A DNA stretch of 64,000 bases from Salinimicrobium gaetbulicola (GCF_042676025.1 NZ_JBHTJP010000035.1:868001-932000), one strand, 5' to 3'; positions 1 to 8,780 are shown, counted from the first letter of the stretch. Notes: generated from the letters alone by a model not told the origin. Made by a program: numbers and translations.

Positions 1-353
1 CTCTTTTCTCTTGAAATACCAAGAGCTGTTACCACAACTTCTTCTAATTGAGCAGCATCTTGTTGTAATACTACATCAATCTTGTCGTTGTTGGCAACAG
101 TGTACTCTGCGGTTTTCATTCCCAGGAAAGAGAATACCAAAACTTCGCCTTGACTAGCCTCAATTGAGTAGTTTCCGTCAAAATCAGTTTGTTGACCACG
201 AGTGGTACCTTTTACTAAAACGTTAACCCCTGGTAAAGGCATACCGGAGTCGTCCGTCACCGTACCGGTGATTAATTGTTGTTCCTGTGCAAAAGTTATT
301 TGCACAACTAACGCCAGTAATAGCGTTAGAATTCCACTAAACTTTGTTTTCAT
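1..353 (-). CDS. SusC/RagA-type TonB-linked outer membrane protein, N-terminal fragment
   Basis: Only the first 117 codons lie in the window; the gene continues past the left edge. The start is the ATG whose complement is at 351-353. A signal peptide covers about residues 1-22 (basic MKTK, hydrophobic core, cut after TFAQ). It is followed by a carboxypeptidase-regulatory-like beta domain (ITGTVTDDSGMPLPGVNVLV at about 28-47, then the DFDGNYSI motif). Next comes the LEEVVVTALG stretch that leads into the TonB-dependent plug. This order is diagnostic of SusC/RagA importers, which pair with a SusD lipoprotein to take up glycans or peptides. The substrate and any SusD partner are outside the window. 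It is transcribed divergently from the ribosomal block. Confidence 0.93.
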   Translation of the reverse strand, partial: MKTKFSGILTLLLALVVQITFAQEQQLITGTVTDDSGMPLPGVNVLVKGTTRGQQTDFDGNYSIEASQGEVLVFSFLGMKTAEYTVANNDKIDVVLQQDAAQLEEVVVTALGISREK

Positions 354-800
354 TTTTAAGATTTGTTTGAATTAGCCAATGCCAAAAATGATAATTAAAT
401 GTTAAGCAGGCAACTTTTTGCCTCAAAAATTTTTCTTTCCTCCGTATTATGAAGCAAAATTTAGGGTTTTGTTAACTTTTAATAAGTTTTTATGAGATTG
501 CTTCATTATGGAAATCTCAGTCAAACTTTATTTAATCGGTAATTTTTTAAATATACGCAATGATATTGCTCAAAAAATGAGGAAATCTAATTTTATGAGT
601 GTTTGAGTGGGAATTTTAAAATTAGGGAATGGTAAATCACTTCAGGTTTTAAGGGGGTATATAATAAGGAGTGAAAAGGAGGTTGTATAATAACGAGTGA
701 ATGAGTGGTTTTTCTTGGATCTGATTATTCTATTTCAGGATAAAAATCAACTCTTCTGAAAATTAATGAATTAAGATTTGAATAATTAGGTTTTATTTCT
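354..800. other. AT-rich divergent intergenic region
   Basis: This gap between the SusC-type gene and rpsL has no convincing open reading frame. It holds a 16-base imperfect direct repeat (660-675 and 686-701, one mismatch) of unknown meaning. The rpsL promoter sits at its right end. No clear promoter for the SusC-type gene was found. Confidence 0.6.
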
Positions 801-807
801 ACCTTTG
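777..807 (+). promoter_or_regulatory. Promoter of the ribosomal protein block (rpsL)
   Basis: A TTTG at 777-780 and TACCTTTG at 800-807 are separated by 19 bases. This is an exact match to the Bacteroidota housekeeping sigma consensus TTTG-N19-TAnnTTTG. The expected start near 814 leaves a leader of about 48 bases before rpsL. Confidence 0.8.
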
Positions 808-861
808 CAGACCTTTTAAAAAAGGGAATATTATAAAACAATAATTAGTGTAAAAGAAATT

Positions 862-1236
862 ATGCCAACAATTTCACAATTAGTACGAAAAGGAAGAGCC
901 AAGATTACCAAGAAGAGTAAATCGGCTGCTTTGGATTCGTGCCCTCAAAGACGAGGTGTTTGTACGCGTGTTTACACAACTACTCCTAAGAAGCCTAACT
1001 CTGCAATGCGTAAAGTTGCAAGGGTAAGGTTGACCAATGGAAAAGAGGTGAACGCATACATACCTGGTGAGGGGCACAACCTACAAGAGCACTCGATAGT
1101 ATTGGTTAGAGGCGGAAGAGTAAAAGATTTGCCTGGAGTTAGGTATCATATCGTTCGTGGAGCTTTAGACACCGCTGGTGTAGAAGGTAGAACACAGCGT
1201 AGATCCAAGTATGGTGCAAAACGCCCTAAAAAGTAA
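862..1236 (+). CDS. rpsL: 30S ribosomal protein S12
   Basis: S12 sits at the decoding centre of the small subunit and helps control tRNA selection accuracy. At 124 residues it has the normal bacterial length. The two conserved loops that touch helices 27 and 44 are present: TPKKPNSA at about 41-48 and KDLPGVRYH at about 88-96. Lys43 and Lys88 (Lys42/Lys87 in mature numbering) are both lysine, so the classic streptomycin-resistance substitutions are absent. It is first in the str-type operon, 23 bases ahead of rpsG, and opens about 17 kb of co-directional translation genes. Confidence 0.98.
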   Translation: MPTISQLVRKGRAKITKKSKSAALDSCPQRRGVCTRVYTTTPKKPNSAMRKVARVRLTNGKEVNAYIPGEGHNLQEHSIVLVRGGRVKDLPGVRYHIVRGALDTAGVEGRTQRRSKYGAKRPKK

Positions 1237-1259
1237 TTAAAAACTTTTAATGTAAAGAA

Positions 1260-1736
1260 ATGAGAAAAAGACAGGCGAAAAAAAGGCCACTTTTACCAGA
1301 TCCAAAGTTTAATGATCAGTTAGTGACGCGTTTTGTTAACATGATGATGTGGGATGGTAAAAAATCTGTTGCCTTCAAAGTTTTCTATGATGCAATCGCT
1401 ATCGTAGAAGAGAAAAAACAGGACGAAGAAAAAACAGCTCTTGAGCTTTGGAAAGATGCTCTTTCTAATGTTATGCCTCACGTAGAAGTGCGTAGCCGTA
1501 GAGTAGGGGGTGCTACTTTTCAAATCCCAATGCAAATAAGACCAGACCGTAAAGTGTCAACTGCTATGAAGTGGTTGATTAGTTATGCTCGTAAGCGTAA
1601 TGAGAAATCAATGGCCCAAAAATTAGCTGCCGAAGTTTTGGCTGCAGCTAAAGAAGAAGGAGCGGCTGTGAAGAAGAGGGTTGATACCCATAAGATGGCT
1701 GAAGCGAACAAAGCATTCTCTCACTTTAGATTCTAG
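1260..1736 (+). CDS. rpsG: 30S ribosomal protein S7
   Basis: S7 nucleates assembly of the 30S head and contacts tRNA at the E site. The 158 residues are close to the usual 155-156. The beta-hairpin (VEVRSRRVGGATFQIP, about residues 76-91) and the basic N-terminus that bind the 16S 3' domain are recognisable. It lies between rpsL and fusA, with three bases between its stop and the fusA start, so translational coupling is likely. In E. coli S7 is the autoregulator of the str operon; no S7-binding structure was identified in the short rpsL-rpsG gap. Confidence 0.98.
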   Translation: MRKRQAKKRPLLPDPKFNDQLVTRFVNMMMWDGKKSVAFKVFYDAIAIVEEKKQDEEKTALELWKDALSNVMPHVEVRSRRVGGATFQIPMQIRPDRKVSTAMKWLISYARKRNEKSMAQKLAAEVLAAAKEEGAAVKKRVDTHKMAEANKAFSHFRF

Positions 1737-1739
1737 AAC

Positions 1740-3848
1740 ATGGCACAAAGAGATTTAAAATTCACAAGAAATATTGGAATTGCTGCGCATATTGATGCCG
1801 GTAAAACGACGACGACAGAACGAATCCTTTTCTATACGGGAATCAGTCACAAAATTGGTGAGGTTCACGATGGTGCCGCAACTATGGACTGGATGGAGCA
1901 AGAGCAGGAGCGTGGTATTACAATTACCTCTGCTGCGACTCATTGTAAGTGGAATTACCGTGATCAGGAATATACTGTAAACATTATTGATACCCCGGGA
2001 CACGTTGACTTTACTGTAGAGGTGGAGCGTTCTTTACGTGTGCTTGATGGTATGGTTGCTTTGTTTAGTGCGGTTGATGGGGTTGAGCCTCAGTCTGAGA
2101 CTGTATGGAGACAAGCAGATAAATATAGAGTTCCTCGTTTAGGATTTGTAAATAAAATGGACCGTCAGGGATCTGACTTCTTTAACGTGTGTAATCAGGT
2201 TAGAGAAATGTTAGGTGGAAATCCTGTTCCATTGCAAATTCCAATTGGGGACGAGATTGATTTCAAAGGGGTTGTTGATTTGATTTCAAAGAAGGCAATC
2301 GTTTGGAATGAGGAGGACTACGGGATGACTTACGATACTATCGAAATTCCTGCGGAACTTGAAGAAGATGTAAATAAATATAGAGCTCAGTTAGTTGAGG
2401 CGGTTGCTGAATATGATGAGGCTCTTATGGAGAAGTTCTTTGAAGATGAGGACTCAATTACAGAAGACGAGATTATTGCTGCTTTAAGAGCTGCTACGAT
2501 TGATATGTCTATTATCCCAATGATGTGTGGATCTGCCTTTAAAAATAAAGGAGTTCAGGCAATGTTGGACGCTGTAATGCGTTACCTTCCTTCTCCGGTA
2601 GATGTTGAGGCGATTGAAGGATTCAATCCTGATACTGATAAAGAGGAAAGCCGTAAGCCGAATGTGGATTCTCCATTCTCAGCTTTGGCATTTAAAATTG
2701 CTACCGATCCTTTCGTAGGGCGTTTGGCATTCTTTAGAGTTTATTCCGGAACACTTGACGCAGGATCATATGTGTTGAACAACCGTTCTGGTAAAAAAGA
2801 GCGTATTTCACGTATCTATCAGATGCACGCTAATAAACAGCAGCCAATCGATAAGATTGAAGCTGGGGATATTGGTGCAGCTGTTGGATTTAAAGATATT
2901 AAGACTGGAGATACTTTAACAGATGAGAAACACCCGATCATTCTTGAATCGATGTCTTTCCCTGATCCTGTAATTGGTATTTCTGTTGAGCCTAAAACTA
3001 AGGCTGATGTTGATAAAATGGGCATGGCTTTGGCGAAACTTGCTGAAGAAGATCCAACTTTCCAGGTTAAGACTGATGAAGCCTCTGGTCAAACTATCAT
3101 TTCAGGAATGGGTGAGCTTCACCTTGAGATCCTTGTAGATCGTTTGAAAAGAGAATTCAAAGTTGAGGTTAACCAGGGTCAACCTCAGGTTGAGTACAAA
3201 GAAGCTGTTACTAAGACTGCAGATCACAGAGAGGTTTACAAGAAACAATCTGGTGGACGTGGTAAATTTGGTGATATCGTATTCAAATTAGGGCCTGCTG
3301 ATGAAGATTTCAAAGGACCTGGTCTTCAGTTTGTTGATGAGATCAAAGGTGGTCGTATTCCTAAAGAATTTATTCCTTCAGTAGAAAAAGGTTTCAGAGA
3401 AGCTATGAAAAATGGACCTCTTGCAGGTTTCAACATGGATACTTTGAAAGTAAATCTTATTGATGGGTCTTTCCACCCTGTGGATTCTGATCAGCTTTCT
3501 TTCGAATTGGCTGCTAAAATGGGATATAAAGAAGCTGCTAAAAAAGCAGGTGCTGTTATCCTTGAGCCAATAATGAAAGTTGAAGTGGTTACTCCTGAAG
3601 AGAACATGGGGGATATAGTAGGAGATTTAAACAGACGTCGTGGACAGGTGAACAACATGTCTGACAGATCTGGAGCTAAAGTTATCAAAGCTGAAGTTCC
3701 GCTTTCTGAGATGTTTGGTTATGTAACTACTTTACGTACCCTTTCTTCCGGACGTGCAACTTCTACTATGGAATTTTCTCACTATGCTGAAACTCCTTCT
3801 AACGTTTCTGAAGAAGTGATTAAAGCAGCAAAAGGAGCTAACGATTAA
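1740..3848 (+). CDS. fusA: Elongation factor G
   Basis: This translocation GTPase moves tRNA and mRNA after peptide-bond formation and acts with RRF in ribosome recycling. Its 702 residues match a full five-domain EF-G. The GTPase motifs are complete: P-loop AHIDAGKT at 16-23, switch I RGITI at 58-62, DTPGH at 84-88 (catalytic His88) and NKMD at 138-141. The C-terminal domains carry the expected GGRIPKEFIPS and RGQV elements. It follows rpsG by three bases and precedes rpsJ by 11, so in this organism the str and S10 gene groups run together. Confidence 0.98.
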   Translation: MAQRDLKFTRNIGIAAHIDAGKTTTTERILFYTGISHKIGEVHDGAATMDWMEQEQERGITITSAATHCKWNYRDQEYTVNIIDTPGHVDFTVEVERSLRVLDGMVALFSAVDGVEPQSETVWRQADKYRVPRLGFVNKMDRQGSDFFNVCNQVREMLGGNPVPLQIPIGDEIDFKGVVDLISKKAIVWNEEDYGMTYDTIEIPAELEEDVNKYRAQLVEAVAEYDEALMEKFFEDEDSITEDEIIAALRAATIDMSIIPMMCGSAFKNKGVQAMLDAVMRYLPSPVDVEAIEGFNPDTDKEESRKPNVDSPFSALAFKIATDPFVGRLAFFRVYSGTLDAGSYVLNNRSGKKERISRIYQMHANKQQPIDKIEAGDIGAAVGFKDIKTGDTLTDEKHPIILESMSFPDPVIGISVEPKTKADVDKMGMALAKLAEEDPTFQVKTDEASGQTIISGMGELHLEILVDRLKREFKVEVNQGQPQVEYKEAVTKTADHREVYKKQSGGRGKFGDIVFKLGPADEDFKGPGLQFVDEIKGGRIPKEFIPSVEKGFREAMKNGPLAGFNMDTLKVNLIDGSFHPVDSDQLSFELAAKMGYKEAAKKAGAVILEPIMKVEVVTPEENMGDIVGDLNRRRGQVNNMSDRSGAKVIKAEVPLSEMFGYVTTLRTLSSGRATSTMEFSHYAETPSNVSEEVIKAAKGAND

Positions 3849-3859
3849 TTATCAGGAAA

Positions 3860-4165
3860 ATGAGTCAAAAAATCAGAATAAAACTAAAATCTTACGATCA
3901 TAACCTGGTAGATAAATCTGCCGAGAAAATCGTAAAAACCGTAAAAAGTACGGGTGCTGTGGTAACTGGGCCAATTCCATTGCCAACACACAAGAAGATA
4001 TTTACTGTATTGCGTTCTCCGCACGTGAACAAAAAGTCTAGAGAACAATTTCAATTAAGCTCTTATAAGAGATTACTTGATATTTACAGTTCATCTTCTA
4101 AAACTATTGATGCCTTGATGAAACTTGAATTGCCAAGTGGAGTAGAGGTTGAGATTAAAGTGTGA
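3860..4165 (+). CDS. rpsJ: 30S ribosomal protein S10
   Basis: S10 is part of the 30S head; in E. coli the same protein partners NusB in antitermination. The 101-residue chain has the family signature around TGPIPLPTHKKIFTVLRSPH at about 38-57. It ends in TGA at 4163-4165. A 150-base gap containing a strong hairpin separates it from rplC. That is unusual in this otherwise tightly packed block. Confidence 0.98.
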   Translation: MSQKIRIKLKSYDHNLVDKSAEKIVKTVKSTGAVVTGPIPLPTHKKIFTVLRSPHVNKKSREQFQLSSYKRLLDIYSSSSKTIDALMKLELPSGVEVEIKV

Positions 4166-4245
4166 TGAAGCACTTGGTTGCGAATTAGGTTCGTGACCTA
4201 TAACATGTCCCGAGCAGTTAGCAAGGGAAAAACGGAGAAAAATAC

Positions 4246-4284
4246 ATTCAGGATTGGAAGTGTTTTTCAATCCTGAATATTTTT
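4246..4284 (+). terminator. Intrinsic terminator or attenuator between rpsJ and rplC
   Basis: A perfect 11-base inverted repeat (ATTCAGGATTG at 4246-4256, CAATCCTGAAT at 4268-4278) with an 11-base loop is followed by ATTTTT. It sits inside the ribosomal block, about 40 bases before rplC. A smaller 5-base stem (TAGGT/ACCTA, 4186-4200) lies upstream. It could end some transcripts after rpsJ or work as a regulated attenuator for the rplC-onward genes. No strong promoter was seen between it and rplC, which favours attenuation over complete termination. Confidence 0.6.
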
Positions 4285-4315
4285 AAATAAATAATTTAAT
4301 AACTAATAATTAATT

Positions 4316-4927
4316 ATGTCTGGGTTAATAGGAAAAAAGATTGGCATGACCAGCATTTTTGACGAGAACGGAAAGAACATTCCTTGTACCGTGATTGAAG
4401 CAGGACCATGCGTAATTACCCAAGTCAGAACCGAGGAGGTTGACGGGTACGAAGCTCTTCAACTTGGTTTCGATGACAAAAAGACTGCTAATAAAGCTGC
4501 CACTGGGCACGCTAAAAAAGCCGGAGCCGCAGCAATGCGCAAAGTCGTTGAATTCAAGGGATTTGAAGGAGAGCACAAATTAGGTGATACCATTACCGTT
4601 GAGCATTTTACTGAAGGCGAATTTGTAGACGTTTCCGGTATTTCAAAAGGTAAAGGTTTTCAAGGTGTTGTTAAGCGTCACGGATTTGGTGGTGTTGGAC
4701 AAGCGACTCACGGTCAGCACAACCGTTTAAGAGCTCCAGGTTCTATTGGTGCTGCGTCATATCCTGCGAGAGTATTCAAAGGAATGCGTATGGCCGGAAG
4801 AATGGGTGGCGATAAAGTAAAAGTAGAAAACCTAAGAGTTTTGAAAGTGGTAGCTGATAAGAACTTGCTTGTTGTTAAAGGAGCGGTTCCAGGTCACAAA
4901 AACTCTTACGTAATCATTCAGAAGTAA
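4316..4927 (+). CDS. rplC: 50S ribosomal protein L3
   Basis: L3 is an early assembly protein of the large subunit whose extended loop reaches the peptidyl-transferase centre. At 203 residues it is the standard bacterial size. The loop motif FQGVVKRHGFGGVGQATHGQ lies at about 120-139, and the GSIGAASYPARVFKGMRMAG segment follows. It opens the second part of the S10-type group after the rpsJ-rplC hairpin. Its stop overlaps the rplD start by one base (TAATG), so the two are translationally coupled. Confidence 0.98.
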   Translation: MSGLIGKKIGMTSIFDENGKNIPCTVIEAGPCVITQVRTEEVDGYEALQLGFDDKKTANKAATGHAKKAGAAAMRKVVEFKGFEGEHKLGDTITVEHFTEGEFVDVSGISKGKGFQGVVKRHGFGGVGQATHGQHNRLRAPGSIGAASYPARVFKGMRMAGRMGGDKVKVENLRVLKVVADKNLLVVKGAVPGHKNSYVIIQK

Positions 4928-5556
4928 TGGAAGTAGCAGTTTTAGATATTAAAGGAAAAGAAACAGGTAGAAAGGCAAACCTTTCTGACGCTGTTTTTGC
5001 AGTAGAGCCTAATAACCATGCTGTTTATCTTGATGTAAAGCAATACCTGGCTAACCAACGTCAGGGAACGCATAAAGCGAAAGAGCGTGCAGAGATCGCA
5101 GGTTCAACTCGTAAGATCAAGAAACAAAAAGGTACCGGTACTGCCCGTGCGGGAAGTATCAAGTCTCCTATTTTTAAAGGAGGGGGTAGAGTTTTTGGTC
5201 CAAGACCAAGAAACTACTCGTTCAAATTGAACAAAAACCTGAAGAGACTGGCAAGAAAATCTGCCTTGTCTATGAAGGCGAATGACAACTCTATTATGGT
5301 TGTGGAAGATTTTTCTTTCGATGCTCCAAAGACTAAGAATTTCATTGATGTATTGAAAGCCTTAGGGTTAGAAGGGAAAAAATCTTTGATAGTGTTGGGT
5401 GACTCAAATAAAAACGTATATTTGTCGTCACGCAATTTAAAGACCTCTGAGGTTGTAAGTAGCTCAGAATTAAGCACTTACAAAATTTTAAATGCAAATA
5501 ATATTGTGTTTTTAGAGGGGTCTCTAGAAGGAATTGAGTCGAATTTAAGTAAATAA
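4927..5556 (+). CDS. rplD: 50S ribosomal protein L4
   Basis: L4 lines the peptide exit tunnel with L22. The 209 residues include the long basic loop (KIKKQKGTGTARAGSIKSPI, about 62-81) that enters the tunnel wall, followed by GGGRVFGPRPRNYS. In E. coli L4 represses its own S10 operon; whether that applies here is unknown. It starts within the stop codon of rplC and is followed five bases later by rplW. Confidence 0.98.
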   Translation: MEVAVLDIKGKETGRKANLSDAVFAVEPNNHAVYLDVKQYLANQRQGTHKAKERAEIAGSTRKIKKQKGTGTARAGSIKSPIFKGGGRVFGPRPRNYSFKLNKNLKRLARKSALSMKANDNSIMVVEDFSFDAPKTKNFIDVLKALGLEGKKSLIVLGDSNKNVYLSSRNLKTSEVVSSSELSTYKILNANNIVFLEGSLEGIESNLSK

Positions 5557-5561
5557 GCATT

Positions 5562-5852
5562 ATGAGTATCTTAATAAAACCTATTATTACAGAGAAGGCC
5601 ACAGCAGATAGCGAGCTTAATAACAAGTACGCTTTTGTGGTTGATAATAAGGCGAATAAGATTGAAATTAAAGACGCAGTTGAGTCTGCTTATGGTGTTT
5701 CAGTTACTAAAGTTCGTACTATTAATGTCCGCCCAGACAGAAAAACCCGTTACACAAAGACGGGTGTTGTTACTGGTAAAACCAGTGCTTTCAAAAAAGC
5801 GCTAGTACAGGTGGCGGAAGGTGAAACTATTGATTTGTATAGTAATCTCTAA
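5562..5852 (+). CDS. rplW: 50S ribosomal protein L23
   Basis: L23 sits at the tunnel exit and docks trigger factor and the signal recognition particle. The 96-residue chain shows the family start (ILIKPIITEKATADSE) and the central VRTINVRPDRKTRYTKTG segment. It is part of the rplC-rplD-rplW-rplB run with short spacers. Nothing is unusual in it. Confidence 0.97.
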   Translation: MSILIKPIITEKATADSELNNKYAFVVDNKANKIEIKDAVESAYGVSVTKVRTINVRPDRKTRYTKTGVVTGKTSAFKKALVQVAEGETIDLYSNL

Positions 5853-5861
5853 GATTAAAAA

Positions 5862-6689
5862 ATGTCAGTTAGAAAATTAAAACCGATCACCCCTGGTCAG
5901 CGATTTAGAGTAGTAAACGGATTTGACGCGATTACTACTGATAAGCCGGAGAAGAGTTTATTGGCTCCGAACAAAAGATCAGGAGGTAGAAACAGTCAAG
6001 GAAAAATGACCATGCGCTATATTGGTGGTGGTCATAAAAAGCGTTACAGGATCATCGATTTCAAAAGAGACAAACAGGGAATCCCTGCTACTGTCGCTAC
6101 TATTGAGTATGATCCAAACAGAACTGCTTTTATCGCGCTATTGAATTATCAAGATGGTGAGAAACGATATATTATTGCTCAGAATGGACTTCAGGTTGGG
6201 CAAAATGTAGTATCTACTGCTGATGCTGGTGCTCCTGAAATTGGGAACGCTATGCCATTGGCAAATATTCCATTGGGTACTATTATCTCTTGTATTGAGT
6301 TGAGACCTGGACAGGGAGCTGTAATGGCTCGTTCTGCTGGTGCTTTTGCTCAGTTAATGGCGAGAGAAGGAAAATACGCAACTATCAAATTGCCTTCTGG
6401 TGAAATCAGAAGAGTATTAGCTAGCTGTATTGCTACTATTGGTGCTGTTTCAAACAGTGATCACCAGTTGTTAGTATCAGGTAAGGCTGGTAGAAAGAGA
6501 TGGTTGGGTAGAAGACCAAGAACAAGACCGGTAGTGATGAACCCTGTTGATCACCCAATGGGTGGTGGTGAAGGACGTTCTTCCGGAGGTCACCCACGTT
6601 CTAGAAAAGGTTTACCTGCTAAAGGATTCAGAACCCGCTCTAAAACGAAGTCGAGTAATAAGTATATTGTAGAACGTAGAAAGAAATAA
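5862..6689 (+). CDS. rplB: 50S ribosomal protein L2
   Basis: L2 is needed for subunit association and peptidyl-transferase activity. Its 275 residues match the family. The C-terminal VMNPVDHPMGGGEGRSSGGH stretch (about 221-240) contains the conserved histidine near the catalytic centre. The RNA-binding GGRNSQGKMTMRYIGGGHK motif lies near residue 40. It is nine bases downstream of rplW and six upstream of rpsS. Confidence 0.98.
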   Translation: MSVRKLKPITPGQRFRVVNGFDAITTDKPEKSLLAPNKRSGGRNSQGKMTMRYIGGGHKKRYRIIDFKRDKQGIPATVATIEYDPNRTAFIALLNYQDGEKRYIIAQNGLQVGQNVVSTADAGAPEIGNAMPLANIPLGTIISCIELRPGQGAVMARSAGAFAQLMAREGKYATIKLPSGEIRRVLASCIATIGAVSNSDHQLLVSGKAGRKRWLGRRPRTRPVVMNPVDHPMGGGEGRSSGGHPRSRKGLPAKGFRTRSKTKSSNKYIVERRKK

Positions 6690-6695
6690 TAAGAT

Positions 6696-6974
6696 ATGGC
6701 ACGTTCATTAAAAAAAGGACCTTACGTTCACTATAAGTTAGAGCAAAAAGTTGCTCAGAACACAGAGTCTGGGAAAAAAGCGGTTATTAAGACCTGGTCA
6801 AGGGCTTCAATGATCACTCCTGATTTTGTAGGGCAAACTATCGCTGTGCACAACGGACGTCAATTCGTTCCTGTGTATGTTACTGAGAACATGGTAGGTC
6901 ACAAATTAGGTGAATTTTCACCAACAAGATCTTTTAGAGGTCATGCTGGTGCTAAAAATAAAGGTAAAAAATAA
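6696..6974 (+). CDS. rpsS: 30S ribosomal protein S19
   Basis: S19 forms part of the 30S head with S13 and contacts A-site tRNA. The 92-residue protein begins MARSLKKGPYV and has the signature VGHKLGEFSPTRSFRGHAG near its C-terminus (about 68-86). It is closely spaced between rplB and rplV. Confidence 0.98.
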   Translation: MARSLKKGPYVHYKLEQKVAQNTESGKKAVIKTWSRASMITPDFVGQTIAVHNGRQFVPVYVTENMVGHKLGEFSPTRSFRGHAGAKNKGKK

Positions 6975-6982
6975 TTGAAGCT

Positions 6983-7390
6983 ATGGGAGTTCGTAAAAGA
7001 GAAAGAGCAGAGCAAACGAAAGAAGCTAAGAAGCAGATAGCTTTTGCTAAACTGAATAACTGCCCTACTTCGCCAAGAAAAATGCGCTTAGTGGCGGATT
7101 TGGTTCGTGGTGAAAAAGTAGAAAAAGCGCTTCATATTTTGAAATTCAATTCTAAGCATGCGTCTAAAAGTTTGGAAAAACTTTTGTTGTCAGCTATTGC
7201 TAACTGGCAAGCTAAAAACGAAGATGCAAGCATTGAGGATGCTGAATTGTTTGTAAAAGAGATTCGTGTAGATGGCGGAAGTATGTTGAAGAGACTTCGT
7301 CCGGCACCACAGGGTCGCGCACATAGAATTAGAAAGCGTTCCAATCACGTTACTATAGTGCTTGGGGCTAACAATAATACACAAAGCTAA
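6983..7390 (+). CDS. rplV: 50S ribosomal protein L22
   Basis: L22 binds 23S rRNA domain I and extends a beta-hairpin into the exit tunnel, where macrolide-resistance changes arise. The 135 residues include a longer N-terminus than the E. coli protein (110 residues). The SPRKMRLVADLVRG motif is at about 30-43 and the hairpin RPAPQGRAHRIRKRSNHVTI near 106-125. No insertion or deletion is evident in the hairpin. Confidence 0.97.
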   Translation: MGVRKRERAEQTKEAKKQIAFAKLNNCPTSPRKMRLVADLVRGEKVEKALHILKFNSKHASKSLEKLLLSAIANWQAKNEDASIEDAELFVKEIRVDGGSMLKRLRPAPQGRAHRIRKRSNHVTIVLGANNNTQS

Positions 7391-7398
7391 GTAAGAGT

Positions 7399-8121
7399 AT
7401 GGGACAGAAAACAAATCCAATCGGGAATCGCCTTGGTATCATTAGAGGATGGGAATCCAACTGGTACGGAGGAAATGACTACGGCGATAAATTAGCCGAA
7501 GACGATAAGATTAGAAAATATATCCATGCTCGTCTTTCTAAAGCGAGTGTATCCAGAGTAATTATTGAGCGTACGCTTAAACTTGTAACCGTTACTATCA
7601 CCACAGCCCGTCCTGGTATCATTATTGGTAAAGGCGGTCAGGAGGTAGACAAGTTGAAAGAAGAGCTTAAGAAAATTACCGACAAGGAAGTTCAGATCAA
7701 CATCTTTGAAATCAAAAGGCCAGAACTTGACGCTCATTTAGTAGCTTCTAGTGTTGCAAGACAAATTGAGAATCGTATCTCTTACCGTCGTGCAATTAAA
7801 ATGGCTATTGCGGCTGCAATGAGAATGAATGCTGAAGGAATCAAAATCGAAATTTCAGGTCGTTTAAACGGGGCTGAGATGGCGCGTTCAGAATCATACA
7901 AAGATGGTCGTATTCCATTGTCAACATTTAGAGCCGATATTGACTATGCTTTAGTTGAAGCCCACACTACTTATGGTAGATTGGGTATTAAAGTATGGAT
8001 CATGAAAGGTGAGGTATACGGTAAAAGAGAGCTTTCTCCACTTGTTGGCATGGCCAAAAAACAAGGAGGAAAATCCGGTGCCGGACGAGGTGGTGCTAAC
8101 AAATCACGTCGTAGAAAGTAA
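7399..8121 (+). CDS. rpsC: 30S ribosomal protein S3
   Basis: S3 lies at the mRNA entry channel and contributes to ribosomal helicase activity. At 240 residues it has the expected length. A KH domain carries the GxxG loop in ARPGIIIGKGGQEVDKLKEE (about 71-90). The C-terminal lobe contains KVWIMKGEVYGKR. A short basic tail rich in Gly and Lys ends the chain. Confidence 0.98.
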   Translation: MGQKTNPIGNRLGIIRGWESNWYGGNDYGDKLAEDDKIRKYIHARLSKASVSRVIIERTLKLVTVTITTARPGIIIGKGGQEVDKLKEELKKITDKEVQINIFEIKRPELDAHLVASSVARQIENRISYRRAIKMAIAAAMRMNAEGIKIEISGRLNGAEMARSESYKDGRIPLSTFRADIDYALVEAHTTYGRLGIKVWIMKGEVYGKRELSPLVGMAKKQGGKSGAGRGGANKSRRRK

Positions 8122-8140
8122 TTTTTTAAAGTAAAGAAAA

Positions 8141-8560
8141 ATGTTACAGCCTAAAAGAACAAAATATCGCAAAATGCAAAAGGGCCGCATGAAGGGAAAT
8201 GCTCAAAGAGGGCATAGACTTTCAAATGGAACTTTTGGGATCAAGTCTTTAGACTCAAATTTTGTGACTGCAAGACAAATAGAAGCTGCGCGTATTGCCG
8301 CTACTCGTTATATGAAAAGGGAAGGTTCACTTTGGATTAAGATATTTCCAGACAAGCCTATCACTAAGAAACCTCTTGAGGTACGTATGGGTAAAGGTAA
8401 AGGTGCCGTTGAATATTGGGCAGCAGTTGTAAAACCTGGAAGAATACTTTTTGAAATAGGGGGAGTACCTTTTGATGTTGCAAAAGAGGCATTGCGTCTT
8501 GCAGCTCAAAAACTACCTGTGAAAACTAAGTTCATTGTAGCTAGAGATTATCAAGCTTAA
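8141..8560 (+). CDS. rplP: 50S ribosomal protein L16
   Basis: L16 organises the A-site region of the large subunit. The 139-residue chain starts MLQPKRTKYRK. It has the conserved KGNAQRGHRLSNGTFGIKSL and the tRNA-proximal KKPLEVRMGKGKG (about 75-87), followed by the PGRILFEIGGV signature. Confidence 0.98.
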   Translation: MLQPKRTKYRKMQKGRMKGNAQRGHRLSNGTFGIKSLDSNFVTARQIEAARIAATRYMKREGSLWIKIFPDKPITKKPLEVRMGKGKGAVEYWAAVVKPGRILFEIGGVPFDVAKEALRLAAQKLPVKTKFIVARDYQA

Positions 8561-8571
8561 TAAGACACGTT

Positions 8572-8763
8572 ATGAAACAATCAGAAGTAAGAGAATTGTC
8601 TGTAGCAGAATTACAGGAAGAACTTGGTAAGTCAAGGAAAGCATATTCCGATCTAAAAATGGCTCACGCAGTATCGCCATTAGAGAACCCAATACAGTTG
8701 AGAACTGTAAGAAGATCTATAGCGCGTATTGCTACAGAGTTAACTAAAAGAGAACAACAATAA
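8572..8763 (+). CDS. rpmC: 50S ribosomal protein L29
   Basis: This small helical-hairpin protein lies next to L23 at the tunnel exit. The 63 residues are almost wholly helical in character. The conserved PLENPIQLRTVRRSIARIAT motif is at about 36-55. It is translated between rplP and rpsQ. Confidence 0.95.
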   Translation: MKQSEVRELSVAELQEELGKSRKAYSDLKMAHAVSPLENPIQLRTVRRSIARIATELTKREQQ

Positions 8764-8780
8764 GTGTTATTCTGCTGAAA

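Noticed and set aside
880..1077. Many open frames opposite or out of frame with ribosomal and metabolic genes (for example minus strand 880-1077, 24720-25061).
   Set aside because: They lie fully within well-supported genes, have no family features and follow from codon bias of the true frame.
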